This document shows, one piece after another, positions 50,604 to 59,174 of a stretch of DNA of 64,000 nucleotides (positions within the stretch are counted from its first letter, which is position 1; each line of letters starts with the position of its first letter). Origin of the DNA: DATLGB01 sp038232275 (GTDB lineage: Bacteria; Actinomycetota; Thermoleophilia; Solirubrobacterales; Solirubrobacteraceae); contig JBBSIC010000012.1 in the NCBI GenBank assembly GCA_038232275.1, positions 1 to 64,000 on the forward strand. The letters run 5' to 3'. The notes beneath the pieces are model-generated. The model was not told the DNA's origin, did not search any database, and saw only the letters and a list, made by a program, of their open reading frames with translations. Made by a program: the position numbers and the translations under genes.

Positions 50604-51326
50604 ATGGTCGAGCCGACGCGGCCGTCCTCGCCGGACGAGGAGATCCTGGGGGCCGAGACGCCCGCGGTGCTCTCGCTGCTCGACGACGGCCAGCGCATCG
50701 ACGCGATCACGGACGAGCTGCGCAACGGCTTCGCCCGGCTCGCCGGGCTCGGCCCGGCCGTCACGATCTTCGGCTCGGCGCGGACGCCGCCGGGCCATCC
50801 CGAGTGCGCCGCCGCCCGCGAGCTGGCCCGCCGCCTCGCCGAGCGCGGCTTTGCGATCATCACCGGCGGTGGCCCGGGCGCGATGGAGGCCGCCAACGAG
50901 GGCGCGCTCGAGGCCGGCGCGCCGTCCATCGGCCTCGATATCGAGCTCCCGCACGAGCAGGAGATCAACCCGCACGTCGACGTCCCGCTGATGTTCCACT
51001 ACTTCTTCACGCGCAAGGTGATGTTCGTGCGCTACGCGGCGGCGTTCGTGTGCTTCCCGGGCGGCTTCGGCACGCTGGACGAGCTGTTCGAGGTCCTCAC
51101 CCTGCGCCAGACGGAGAAGATCCGGCAGCGGCCGGTCATCCTCGTCGGGACCGCCTACTGGCGCGGCCTGCTCGACTGGCTCGCCGGACCGGTCCTTCAG
51201 GGCGGCAAGATCGACGCCTTCGACGTCGAGGGGATGACGTGCGTGGACGACCTCGACGAGGTCGTCGCGCTCGTCACAGCCGCAGCCCCAGCTCCTGGCG
51301 CAGCCCGCGCTCGCCCGCCTGGATAA
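50604..51326 (+). CDS. LOG family protein (TIGR00730-like)
   Basis: A 240-residue Rossmann-like protein. The two signatures ITGGGPGAMEAANEGAL and FPGGFGTLDELFEVLTLRQ are intact, so it should have LOG-type nucleotide phosphoribohydrolase activity (or a lysine-decarboxylase-annotated homologue). The ATG at 50604 is chosen over an upstream in-frame start with little coding character. Its 3' end overlaps the frameshifted regulator on the other strand by 53 bp. Confidence 0.88.
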   Translation: MVEPTRPSSPDEEILGAETPAVLSLLDDGQRIDAITDELRNGFARLAGLGPAVTIFGSARTPPGHPECAAARELARRLAERGFAIITGGGPGAMEAANEGALEAGAPSIGLDIELPHEQEINPHVDVPLMFHYFFTRKVMFVRYAAAFVCFPGGFGTLDELFEVLTLRQTEKIRQRPVILVGTAYWRGLLDWLAGPVLQGGKIDAFDVEGMTCVDDLDEVVALVTAAAPAPGAARARPPG

Positions 51327-52006
51327 CGAATACGGAGCGGTGACGGTCGCCGCGCCGCACCCACTCGCGCGCGAGCAGCGCATCGTGCAGCGCGCGCCCG
51401 ACGGCGCCGGACAGGTGGTGCGCCTGCTCGGTCCAGTCGACGCAGTAGCGCAGGCCCGCTGATGGGGGTGGGTCGTCGACGCCGAGCCTTGCGAGGAGCT
51501 CGGCGCCGGCCGCGGTGAGCCGGTAGTCGCGCTCGGAGCCGGGTGCGGAGAGCCGGTCGGTCGTGGCCTCGTCGACGCGGTGCCGGCCGTCGCCGCCGGT
51601 GACGGCGCCGCGATCGATGAGCGCGCGGAACAGGCCGACGCCGAGGCGCCCGGCGAGGTGGTCCGTAGCACGTGCGGGCGCGGCGCAGGGCCTCGGCGCG
51701 GGTGCCCTGGCGCAGGGAGCGCACGGTGGTGGCGGGGGCCACCCGGGCGCACGCCTCCAGCAGCGCCCCGACGTCCGGGCCGGCGAGGCGGTAGTAGCGG
51801 TGCCGTCCCTGCGACAGGACGGACAGCAGGCCCGCGTCGAGCAGGCGGGCGAGGTGCGCCGAGGCGGTCGAGGCCGCGACGCCCGCCTCGGCGGCGAGCA
51901 CGGTCGCGGGCAGGGCGCGCCCGTCGCCGAGCGCGAGCAGGATGCGGGCCCGCGCCGGCTCCCCCAGCGCGGCGCCGATGGCTGCGAGGTCCGCGTCTGG
52001 AGTCAT
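51274..52006 (-). pseudogene. ArsR-type winged-helix regulator, frameshifted
   Basis: The N-terminal half is a clear ArsR-type winged helix (EPARARILLALGDGRALPAT, VAASTASAHLARLLDAGLL, SQGRHRYYRLAG). At about 51664 one extra C (plus strand) shifts the frame: tgc tac GGA CCA instead of tgc tac gac cac. Removing it restores a continuous 243-residue protein, RTCYDHLAGRLGVGLFRALI, down to the stop at 51274. Unrepaired, the second half is read in an arginine-rich wrong frame. A genuine mutation or a base-call error both fit. Its operator remains upstream. Confidence 0.75.
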
Positions 52007-52023
52007 GCCACGAGGCTATCCCC

Positions 52024-52053
52024 GGAACGCTTCGCTCTCAGACGAAGCGTTCC
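52024..52053. promoter_or_regulatory. operator palindrome of the ArsR-type regulator
   Basis: A perfect 11-bp inverted repeat GGAACGCTTCG-ctctcaga-CGAAGCGTTCC lies 17 bp upstream of the regulator ATG. Size, spacing and position suit autoregulation. The 103 bp beyond it, on the plus strand, read in one frame as a hydrophobic Ala-rich stretch (ALVAQGTGTTGALTAAAA...) without a start, possibly the scrap of a divergent transporter. Confidence 0.55.
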
Positions 52054-52156
52054 CGGACGAGGGGCCTGGGCCGCTGCTCGGCCTTGGTCGCGCAGGGGAC
52101 CGGGACCACCGGCGCGCTGACCGCGGCGGCGGCGGCCGTGGCCCTCGCGTGGCCGC

Positions 52157-52540
52157 TCAGTCGAGCTGCTCGAAGTGCCAGTGGTCGCCATGGCGGCCCA
52201 GCGTGAGCCGGTGCGCGCCGTCGGCGGTCTCGACCCGGAAGATGGCCTTGTCGTCGTCGGTGCCGGGCGGGTCGATGACCTGCACGAGCTCGAGCGCCTG
52301 GACCGGCGTGTCGGGCCGCTGCTCGGCGAAGGCCCGGCGGGCGGACTCGGTCACGCGCGTCGGCTCCCAGCCGTTGTCGGCGGCGTGGGCTGCCGCGAGA
52401 TCGTAGTTGACGCGCTCGAGCTCGGCGTCGAACTGCGGGGCGGTCGCCTCCTTGCGCCGGCGGTTGAACAGCCCGCCCCCGAGGGCCAGCAGCCCGAAGA
52501 CGACGACGACGACGATCACGACGATCTCGAGCGGGGTCAT
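52157..52540 (-). CDS. hypothetical single-pass membrane protein
   Basis: A 127-residue protein with an N-terminal membrane helix (IVVIVVVVVFGLLALGGGLF) and a soluble domain containing AELERVNYDLAAAHAADN, FRVETADGAHRLTLGRHGDH and WHFEQLD. No recognised domain. It is divergent from the S4-domain gene, 44 bp away. Confidence 0.65.
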   Translation of the reverse strand: MTPLEIVVIVVVVVFGLLALGGGLFNRRRKEATAPQFDAELERVNYDLAAAHAADNGWEPTRVTESARRAFAEQRPDTPVQALELVQVIDPPGTDDDKAIFRVETADGAHRLTLGRHGDHWHFEQLD

Positions 52541-52584
52541 GTCGCCGCGACGGTAGCGGGCCGCCGATGCGCGATCATCAGGCC

Positions 52585-52809
52585 ATGCGCGACCTCGAGA
52601 TCCGCGGCGACATGATCCGGCTCGGCCAGGTGCTCAAGGTGTCCGGCGTGGCCGGCTCGGGCGCGGACGCCAAGGAGCTCATCGCCGAGGGCCTCGTCAG
52701 CGTCAACGGCGAGCCCGAGACGCGCCGCGGCCGGCAACTGCACCGCGGCGACGTCGTGACGGTCGGCGAGGAGACGGTCCGGCTGGCTCCCTACCCAGCC
52801 GAGCCGTGA
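52585..52809 (+). CDS. S4-domain RNA-binding protein (YaaA/RqcP-like)
   Basis: A 74-residue protein that is essentially one S4 RNA-binding domain: MIRLGQVLKVSGVAGSGADA, KELIAEGLVSVNGEPETRRG, RQLHRGDVVTV. Small S4 proteins of this type bind ribosomal or tRNA-containing complexes. An ATG 18 bp upstream in frame is an alternative start; 52585 gives the usual N-terminus. Confidence 0.85.
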   Translation: MRDLEIRGDMIRLGQVLKVSGVAGSGADAKELIAEGLVSVNGEPETRRGRQLHRGDVVTVGEETVRLAPYPAEP

Positions 52810-52856
52810 GCCGCCGGCGCGCCACGGCCGCCGAGCCCGGAGGCCCGGCGCACCCC

Positions 52857-53663
52857 CTAGAGCAGTACCTCGCGCTCGGCGAGGTGCGCGCCGACCTTGC
52901 GCTTGACGCGCTGGAGGGCGTTGTCCACGGTCTTGCAGTCGCAGGAGAGGAAGTCTCCGATGTCCACGTAGGAGTGGCCGTCAAGGTACAGCGACAGAAC
53001 GCGGGACTCGAGCTCGGAGAGCACCGTGGACAGGCAGGCGACGAGCGACCGCAGCTCCTCGGTGGACACGGCCTGGTTGGCGGGGTCCCAGACCGGCGAG
53101 CCGGGGAGGATCTCGTCGAGCGTCGGCTCGCCGCCCTCGGCGGACGCGCCGGCCGGCGAGGAGGAGAACGACACGTAGCCGTTCAGCGGCGTGTGCTTGT
53201 TGCGCGTGGCGGTCTTGACCGCGGTGATGATCTGGCGCGTGATGCACAGCTCGGCGAAGTTGCGAAACGACGACTCGCGGTCCGAGCGGAAGTCGCGGAT
53301 GGCCTTGTAGAGGCCGACGAGGCCCTCCTGGATCAGGTCCTCGCTGTCCCCGCCGACGAGGAAGTACGACGACGCCTTCAGGCGGACGAAGGAGTGGTAG
53401 CGCTTGACCAGGCGCTCATAAGCGTCCGAGCTTCCCTGCTTGGCCAGGGCCAGCAGGTAATGATCATCAACCTCGACTTTAGCCTGAGTATTTCCCGCGC
53501 GAGCGACGCTGAACGCGCCGGCCGCGCGGCCGGCACGCGCCGAGCGCGTGATCGACGAGGAGCCGTGGGCCGACCACCCCGGCCGCCGAACACTCGGTCC
53601 CGAGCCAACGGCGGGCCGCACGGGGTTACCCGGGCTGCGCGAAGGCTGAGGGTCTTGAGCCAC
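52857..53663 (-). CDS. sigma-70 family factor, SigH-like
   Basis: A 268-residue sigma factor in the SigH/Sig30 group common next to rlmB-cysS. Region 2 reads YHSFVRLKASSYFLVGGDSE, DLIQEGLVGLYKAIRDFRSD and SFRNFAELCITRQIITAVK; region 4 reads LSELESRVLSLYLDGHSYVD and CKTVDNALQRVKRKV. The first ~70 residues are a low-complexity extension. The GTG at 53663 is preferred because GGGAAGGGAT precedes it. Confidence 0.88.
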   Translation of the reverse strand: MAQDPQPSRSPGNPVRPAVGSGPSVRRPGWSAHGSSSITRSARAGRAAGAFSVARAGNTQAKVEVDDHYLLALAKQGSSDAYERLVKRYHSFVRLKASSYFLVGGDSEDLIQEGLVGLYKAIRDFRSDRESSFRNFAELCITRQIITAVKTATRNKHTPLNGYVSFSSSPAGASAEGGEPTLDEILPGSPVWDPANQAVSTEELRSLVACLSTVLSELESRVLSLYLDGHSYVDIGDFLSCDCKTVDNALQRVKRKVGAHLAEREVLL

Positions 53664-53792
53664 GATGAATCCCTTCCCGGACCGAAGCGGCCCGCGGTGA
53701 TCGTGACGCACTCCTCCCCTGGCGCCGGGTTCTTCACTTCACAAATAGATCAAGAGTTTCTAAGGCTCGACCTAAGGCGCAGAGTTGCAGGC

Positions 53793-54491
53793 TTATGACC
53801 CCGTGTCAAGGCGCTGCTGCAAGATCTCGTACAACAGCACCGCTGCGGCGGCGCTGACGTTGAGCGAGCCGAGCCTCCCGCGCACCGGCAAGGCGACGAG
53901 GTCGTCGCACAGGCTCGCGACCCGCGGCCGCAGCCCGCGCCCCTCGGCGCCGAGCACCATGACGACCGGTCCGCGGTAGTCCGGGTCCCGATATCCGGTC
54001 CGGGCGCCCGCCGCGGCGCCGTAGGTCCAGGCGCCGGCCGCCTTCGCAGCGGTCAGGAAGTCCGCGAGGTTGCGCACCCGGGCGATCGGCAGGTGCTCGA
54101 CCGCGCCCGCCGAGGCCTTGCAGACCGCCGGAGTGACCTCCGCCGACCGGCGCTCGGGGATGATCACGCCGGTGGCGCCCGCGACCTCCGCGGTCCGCGC
54201 GACGGCGCCCAGGTTCTGCGGATCGGTGACCTCGTCGAGCGCGACGAGGAAGAAGTCCTCCGCGCGCAGCAGCATCGCGGCTTCGGCGTACGCATAGGCC
54301 GAGACCTCCGCGCAGATGCCCTGGTGCGCGTCGCTGCCCGCGCGCGCGGCGATCTCGTTGCCCGTGGCGAGCTGGACGCGCCGGTCCGCCAGCCACGGCT
54401 CGCCGGCCGCGTTCTGCGTCGCCCACACCTGCCTGACCGTCCGCTTCCCCCGCAGCGCCTCGCGCACGGGGTTGCGGCCGTAGACGATCAC
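53793..54491 (-). CDS. rlmB: 23S rRNA 2'-O-ribose methyltransferase RlmB-like (SpoU)
   Basis: A 232-residue SPOUT methyltransferase that modifies 23S rRNA. The short N-terminal substrate-binding part starts VYGRNPVREALRG. The SpoU motifs are LDEVTDPQNLGAVARTAEV, VVMVLGAEGRGLRPRV and VRGRLGSLNVSAAAAVLLYE. The GTG start overlaps the cysS stop (GTGA). Confidence 0.92.
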   Translation of the reverse strand: MIVYGRNPVREALRGKRTVRQVWATQNAAGEPWLADRRVQLATGNEIAARAGSDAHQGICAEVSAYAYAEAAMLLRAEDFFLVALDEVTDPQNLGAVARTAEVAGATGVIIPERRSAEVTPAVCKASAGAVEHLPIARVRNLADFLTAAKAAGAWTYGAAAGARTGYRDPDYRGPVVMVLGAEGRGLRPRVASLCDDLVALPVRGRLGSLNVSAAAAVLLYEILQQRLDTGS

Positions 54492-55846
54492 GGCGCGACG
54501 GCGACCAGCTCGGGCCCGCCGGGCCCGTCGCGGACCTCCCAGCCGGCGGCGCGCAACTCGTCGCGCAGCCGGTCGGCGGTGGCGAAGTCCTTCGCCGCGC
54601 GCGCCTCGTCGCGGCGCCGGGCGAGGTCTGCGAGCTCGGGCGGCGGGCCGGCGGCGGCGTCGAGCAGGTTCTCGAGGCCCAGCACGCCGAGCATCTCGCG
54701 CAGGTGGCTGTCCCCCACGCTCTCGCGGCGGTTGGCCTCGTTGACCCACGCGTGCGCGGCCGCGAGGGCCTCGGGGGTGTTGAAGTCGTCGGCCAGCGCG
54801 TCGAAGAAGGCCTCCCGGTGCGGCGCGAGCTCCTCGGGGCTCTCTCCGGGCACCAGGCGGCGCCCGGCGTCGCGGAAGCGGGCCACCCGCCGGCGGGCGT
54901 CCTGGAGCACGTCCTCGCGCCACGGCGCCGGGCTGCGGTAGTGCACGCCGGCGAAGTACGCGATCAGCGTGTCGCGGCCCACCTCATCCAGCGCGGCGTG
55001 CAGCAGGACGATGTTGCCCAGCGACTTGGACATCTTCGCGTCGCCACCGCGGGGCAGCTCGATCATCCCGTTGTGCATCCAGATGCGCGCGAGCGGCTCA
55101 CCGCGGCCCGCCAGCGTCTGCGCCGCCTCGTTCTCGTGGTGGGGGAAGAGCAGGTCCGTGCCGCCGCCGTGGATGTCGAAGCCCGTGCCCAGCAGCTTCT
55201 CCGCCATCGCCGAGCACTCGATGTGCCAGCCCGGCCGGCCGGCGCCCCAGGCCGAGGCCCACGAGGTGTCCTCCGCCGGCTTGGCCGCCTTCCAGAGGGC
55301 GAAGTCGAGCGGGTCCTCCTTGCGGTCGGCGCCCTCGACGCCCTCCCCCTGGTCCATCTGGTCGATGTCGCGGCGCGAGAGCTCGCCGTAGGGCGGGTGC
55401 GAGCGCACGCGGAAGTAGACGTCCCCGCCGGCCTCGTAGGCGTGGCCGCGCTCGATCAGGGCCTCGATCAGCTCGAGGATCTCGGGCAGGGTCTCGGTCG
55501 CAAGCGGCTCCGCGTCAGGACGGCCGAGGCCGAGGCGATCCGTGTCGGCGCGGTAGTGGTCGGCCATCTCGGCGGCCAGGGCGTCCGACGCCTGACCGGC
55601 CGCGCGCGCCGCGGCGTAGATCTTGTCGTTGATGTCGGTGATGTTGGCCACCAGCGTCACGTCGTAGCCCTCGTGCGCGAGGAAGCGCTTGAGCAGGGAG
55701 AAGACGACGTAGGGCCGGGCGTTGCCGACGTGGATGCGGCCGTAGACCGTCGGGCCGCACGCGTAGAGCCCCACCTTGCCCGGGTCGCGGGGATCGAGGC
55801 GCGCAAGGCGCCCGGAACGGCTGTCATGGAGGCGGATCGGGCGCAA
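54488..55846 (-). CDS. cysS: cysteinyl-tRNA synthetase
   Basis: A 452-residue class I synthetase charging tRNA-Cys. The HIGH-equivalent is RIHVGNARPYVVF, the KMSKS loop is DAKMSKSLGNIV, and zinc ligands are in YACGPTVYG, HIECSAMAEKL and FPHHENE. It begins at a TTG (55846), the only start that keeps the conserved IRLHDS leader. Alternatively the related MshC could be considered, but length and the C-terminal DALR-like domain fit CysS. Confidence 0.94.
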   Translation of the reverse strand: MRPIRLHDSRSGRLARLDPRDPGKVGLYACGPTVYGRIHVGNARPYVVFSLLKRFLAHEGYDVTLVANITDINDKIYAAARAAGQASDALAAEMADHYRADTDRLGLGRPDAEPLATETLPEILELIEALIERGHAYEAGGDVYFRVRSHPPYGELSRRDIDQMDQGEGVEGADRKEDPLDFALWKAAKPAEDTSWASAWGAGRPGWHIECSAMAEKLLGTGFDIHGGGTDLLFPHHENEAAQTLAGRGEPLARIWMHNGMIELPRGGDAKMSKSLGNIVLLHAALDEVGRDTLIAYFAGVHYRSPAPWREDVLQDARRRVARFRDAGRRLVPGESPEELAPHREAFFDALADDFNTPEALAAAHAWVNEANRRESVGDSHLREMLGVLGLENLLDAAAGPPPELADLARRRDEARAAKDFATADRLRDELRAAGWEVRDGPGGPELVAVAP

Positions 55847-55900
55847 TTAGCGGCATGTTCGGGACTGAGGCGCCAGATCCTACGGGTAGGTTGCCGTTCT

Positions 55901-57145
55901 GTGACAGTGCGCCACAACGCCTTGACCGGGGAGGTCGAGCGCGCATTCCGCTCGCTCCCCGATCGCTATCTCGGCGCCCCGCGCGGCTTTGACGCCACCT
56001 GGCACCTGCGGCTGGGCGACATCGGCCGTTCCTGGGAGGTCCACTGCACCACCCACGGCGCGCGCGTGCGCGCCGGCATGGCCAGCCGCAGGCCCGACGT
56101 GACGATCGGGACGGACGCCGCGACCTGGCTCGAGCTGCGCAAGGGCGAGATCAACGGCCTCGAGGCCTTCTCCCAGCGGCGCCTGTACGCGCGCGGAGAC
56201 CTCGACCTGGCCGTCGGCTTCGAGGGCCTGTTCCGCCTCTCCGGCGACCGGCCGCCCCTCGTGCGCATGCACGGCGTGCCCGTCGGGCGGCTGAAGATCT
56301 CCACGCTTACGCTGGGAGAGGGGCCCGACGTGCTGCTCCTGCACGGGCTCGGCGCCGCGAAGTCCTCGCTGTTCGACACCGCCGCCGCGCTCAGCCGGGC
56401 CGGCTACCGCGTCCACGCCCTCGACCTCCCGGGCTTCGGCGGGTCCTCCAAGCGGCCCGCCGCCTACGGCGCCGGCTACTTCGCCAAGGTCGTGACCGGC
56501 GTCATGGACGAGCTCGGCATCCCGCGCGCGCACATCGTCGGCAACTCGATGGGCGGTCGCGTCGCGCTCGAGGTGGGCCTCGAGCACCCCGAGCGCGTCG
56601 GCGCCCTGGCGCTGCTGTGCCCGGCCGTGGCCTTCGTGCGGCGCGAGTACGCCCCGATCGTCCGCCTCCTGCGCCCGGAGCTCGGCATGCTGCCCCATTC
56701 CCTGGGCCGCAAGCGGATCGAGCGCCAGTTCTGGAGCATGTTCGCCGACCGTGACCTCGTGGACCCCATGCTGGCCGACATCGTGGTCGACGAGTTCGAG
56801 CGCATCTACCGCTCGGCGGGCGCGCGGCTGGCGTTTCTGTCCTCGGCGCGCGCGATCTACCTGGAGGCGCCGTTCGGCCGCAACGGCTTCTACCCGCGGC
56901 TCGCCGAGCTGCGGGCCCCCGCCATGTTCGTCTGGGGCACGGAAGACCGGCTGGTCCCGTTGGGCCTGCGCCGGCACGTCGAGCAGTGGCTGCCGTCCGC
57001 CGAGCAGATCACGCTCTCAGGCTGCGGGCACGTGCCCCAGGTCGAGCGCCCGGAGCACACCAACGGGCTGCTGCGGCGCTTTTTCGCCCACGCGGACGCG
57101 CTGGGCACCGGCCCGCAGGGCGGGCCCCTGCGGACCGCGGCCTAG
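55901..57145 (+). CDS. SCP2-like domain fused to α/β hydrolase
   Basis: A 414-residue two-domain protein. Residues ~1-120 resemble an SCP2 sterol/lipid-carrier domain (WHLRLGDIGRSWEVHCTTHG, RRPDVTIGTDAATWLELRKG). Residues ~130-400 are an α/β hydrolase with the nucleophile in IVGNSMGGRVALEVG, the acid in FVWGTEDRLVPLG and the histidine in SGCGHVPQVERPE. A lipid esterase that holds its own substrate is plausible. GTG at 55901 or 55907. First of three plus-strand lipid-related genes. Confidence 0.87.
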   Translation: MTVRHNALTGEVERAFRSLPDRYLGAPRGFDATWHLRLGDIGRSWEVHCTTHGARVRAGMASRRPDVTIGTDAATWLELRKGEINGLEAFSQRRLYARGDLDLAVGFEGLFRLSGDRPPLVRMHGVPVGRLKISTLTLGEGPDVLLLHGLGAAKSSLFDTAAALSRAGYRVHALDLPGFGGSSKRPAAYGAGYFAKVVTGVMDELGIPRAHIVGNSMGGRVALEVGLEHPERVGALALLCPAVAFVRREYAPIVRLLRPELGMLPHSLGRKRIERQFWSMFADRDLVDPMLADIVVDEFERIYRSAGARLAFLSSARAIYLEAPFGRNGFYPRLAELRAPAMFVWGTEDRLVPLGLRRHVEQWLPSAEQITLSGCGHVPQVERPEHTNGLLRRFFAHADALGTGPQGGPLRTAA

Positions 57146-57193
57146 CGCGCGACCGCGCCGCGCGGCCACCGGCCTGTCTACTATCGGGTTCCC

Positions 57194-58198
57194 ATGGACC
57201 GCGAGGCGACAGACGGGATGAAGCACTCAAACGGCCACGGCGACCCGCAGGCCGCCAGGCAGGCCGCGAAGGGCGTCGCCGTCGCGACCGCCCCGGCCCG
57301 CGGCCCGGCCTGGCTCACCGGCCTGGCAGGCTTCGCCGCAGATCTCGCCAGGCTGCCCGCCCGGGCCGGCGGCGCCGCCGGCAAGGCGGTCGCCGGCCGC
57401 ATCCCGGTGGCCGACCTCGACGAGCGCGACCCGGACTACATCCGCGAGTCGCTGCCGCGCCTGTGGCTGCTGGCCTCGCTGTATCACCGCGGGGAGGTGC
57501 GCGGGCTCGGGAACATCCCCGAGGAGGGCGGCGTGCTGCTGGTCGGCAACCACTCCGGCGGCAACCTGACGCCCGACACCCAGGTCTTCACGCTGGCCTT
57601 CAGCTCCTACTTCGGCGTCGAGCGCGCCTTCTATCAGCTCGCGCACAGCCTCGTGCTGTCGATGCCGGGCCTGTCCTTCCTGCGCCGGTACGGGACGGTC
57701 CCCGCCTCGCAGGGCAACGCCCGCAAGGCGCTGGCCTCCGGCGCCGCCGTGCTCGTGTATCCCGGCGGCGACTACGAGGTCCACCGGCCGATCTGGGAGC
57801 GCCACCGCGTCGACTTCGACGGCCGCAAGGGCTTCATCAAGCTCGCCCTGAGCGAGGACGTGCCGATCGTCCCGGTCGTCTCCGTCGGCGGGCAGGAGAC
57901 CTCGATCTTCCTCTCGCGCGGCGAGGGCCTCGCCAAGCTGCTGCGCCTGGACAAGACGCTGCGGGTGAAGGTGTTGCCGATCTCGCTCGGCCTCCCCTGG
58001 GGCCTCAACGTCGGCGACGTCCTCGGCCACATCCCACTGCCCGCGAAGATCACGATCGAGACGCTGCCGCCGATCGACCTGCGCGACGAGTTCGGCGAGG
58101 ATCCGGACGTCGACGAGGTCTACGAGCACATCATGCGCCAGATGCAGGAGACCCTCGACGCGCTCGCCTCCGAGCGCCGGTTCCCGCTGATCGGATGA
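57194..58198 (+). CDS. lysophospholipid/diacylglycerol acyltransferase-like protein
   Basis: A 334-residue PlsC-superfamily acyltransferase. The catalytic region VLLVGNHSGGNLTPDTQVF, then ASGAAVLVYPGGDYEVHRP and RKGFIKLALSEDVPIVPVVS, matches the actinobacterial branch distinct from PlsC proper. The first ~90 residues are a basic Ala-rich leader and amphipathic region. It overlaps the following SRPBCC gene by 4 bp. Confidence 0.86.
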   Translation: MDREATDGMKHSNGHGDPQAARQAAKGVAVATAPARGPAWLTGLAGFAADLARLPARAGGAAGKAVAGRIPVADLDERDPDYIRESLPRLWLLASLYHRGEVRGLGNIPEEGGVLLVGNHSGGNLTPDTQVFTLAFSSYFGVERAFYQLAHSLVLSMPGLSFLRRYGTVPASQGNARKALASGAAVLVYPGGDYEVHRPIWERHRVDFDGRKGFIKLALSEDVPIVPVVSVGGQETSIFLSRGEGLAKLLRLDKTLRVKVLPISLGLPWGLNVGDVLGHIPLPAKITIETLPPIDLRDEFGEDPDVDEVYEHIMRQMQETLDALASERRFPLIG

Positions 58199-58680
58199 GG
58201 ATCAACGCGAAGATCACGATCGGCGCGCCGCCGAGCCTCGTCTGGGAGACCGTCTCTGACCCCGGGCGCTACCTGCACTTCATGTCGGGCGTCACGCGCT
58301 GGGAGGTCATGGGCGGCCAGCGCGAGGGCCTGGGCGCGCGCTACCGCATGCTGATGCGCGTCGGCTCGGCCGAGATCGGCGGCCTGGTCGAGGTCGTCGA
58401 GTGCGTCGAGGCCCGCGACCTCGCCTGGAACTCCGTCACGGGCATCGACCAGCGCGGCCGCTGGCGCCTGCGCGAGGAGTCCGCCGACCGCACCCGCGTC
58501 GAGTTCCGGCTCGCCTACGGCATCGCCGGCTCCGGTGTATCGGGCTGGATCGCCGAGCAGCTCGCCGCCCCGACCGTCCGCGGCCACCTGCGCCGCACCC
58601 TGCAGCAGCTCAAGCGCCAGGTCGAGCACGAGCAGCTGCGCGCCGCGGCCTCCGCCCGCCGCGAAGCCCGCGCCGCCTAG
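58195..58680 (+). CDS. SRPBCC family protein
   Basis: A 161-residue ligand-binding fold protein: INAKITIGAPPSLVWETVSD, PGRYLHFMSGVTRWEVMGGQ, and a C-terminal helix HLRRTLQQLKRQVEHEQL. It is coupled to the acyltransferase gene by ATGA overlap, which suggests it carries or shields a lipid in the same pathway. Its 3' end overlaps convergent ispF by 4 bp. Confidence 0.82.
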   Translation: MRINAKITIGAPPSLVWETVSDPGRYLHFMSGVTRWEVMGGQREGLGARYRMLMRVGSAEIGGLVEVVECVEARDLAWNSVTGIDQRGRWRLREESADRTRVEFRLAYGIAGSGVSGWIAEQLAAPTVRGHLRRTLQQLKRQVEHEQLRAAASARREARAA

Positions 58681-59174
58681 CGCCGCGCAGGGAGCTCCTC
58701 GGGCCGGTCCAGCGAGGCGACGGCCAGCGCGGCCACGCCCTCGCCGCGGCCGACGAAGCCGAGGCCCTCGCCGGTCGTCGCCTTGACGTTGACGTGGCCG
58801 ATGCCGACGCCGAGCGCCGTCGCCAGCGCCTCGCGGATCGTCTCGCGGTAGGGCGAGAGCCGCGGGCGCTCCATCATCACCGTGGCGTCCACTCCGACTA
58901 TGCGGAAGCCGTTTGCATCGAGCGCGGAGACGACGGAGCGCACCAGGTCCAGCGAGTCGGCGTCGCGGAAGCGCTCGTCGGTGTCCGGGAAGTGCTGGCC
59001 GATGTCGCCCATCGCCGCCGCGCCGAGCAGCGCGTCGATGACCGCGTGCGAGAGGACGTCGGCGTCGGAGTGCCCGTCGAGCCCCTCCTCGTTGGGGATG
59101 TCGACCCCGCCGAGGATGAGCGGGCGCCCGGGGGCGAAGCGGTGGCTGTCGATGCCGATGCCGGTCCGGATCAC
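58677..59174 (-). CDS. ispF: 2-C-methyl-D-erythritol 2,4-cyclodiphosphate synthase
   Basis: A 165-residue trimeric zinc enzyme of the MEP isoprenoid pathway. Motifs: GIGIDSHRFAPGRPLILGGV, GLDGHSDADVLSHAVIDALL, MGDIGQHFPDTDERF and the C-terminal VKATTGEGLGFVGRGEGVA. It begins at a GTG overlapping the PHP gene stop (GTGA). Confidence 0.95.
   Translation of the reverse strand: MIRTGIGIDSHRFAPGRPLILGGVDIPNEEGLDGHSDADVLSHAVIDALLGAAAMGDIGQHFPDTDERFRDADSLDLVRSVVSALDANGFRIVGVDATVMMERPRLSPYRETIREALATALGVGIGHVNVKATTGEGLGFVGRGEGVAALAVASLDRPEELPARR

Noticed and set aside
47850..51752. Very long open frame (about 1300 codons) on the minus strand
   Set aside because: It is antisense to the FKBP, PAS-GAF-PP2C and LOG genes, is dominated by Arg, Ala, Gly and His, and shows no domain. 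High GC removes stop codons from shadow frames.
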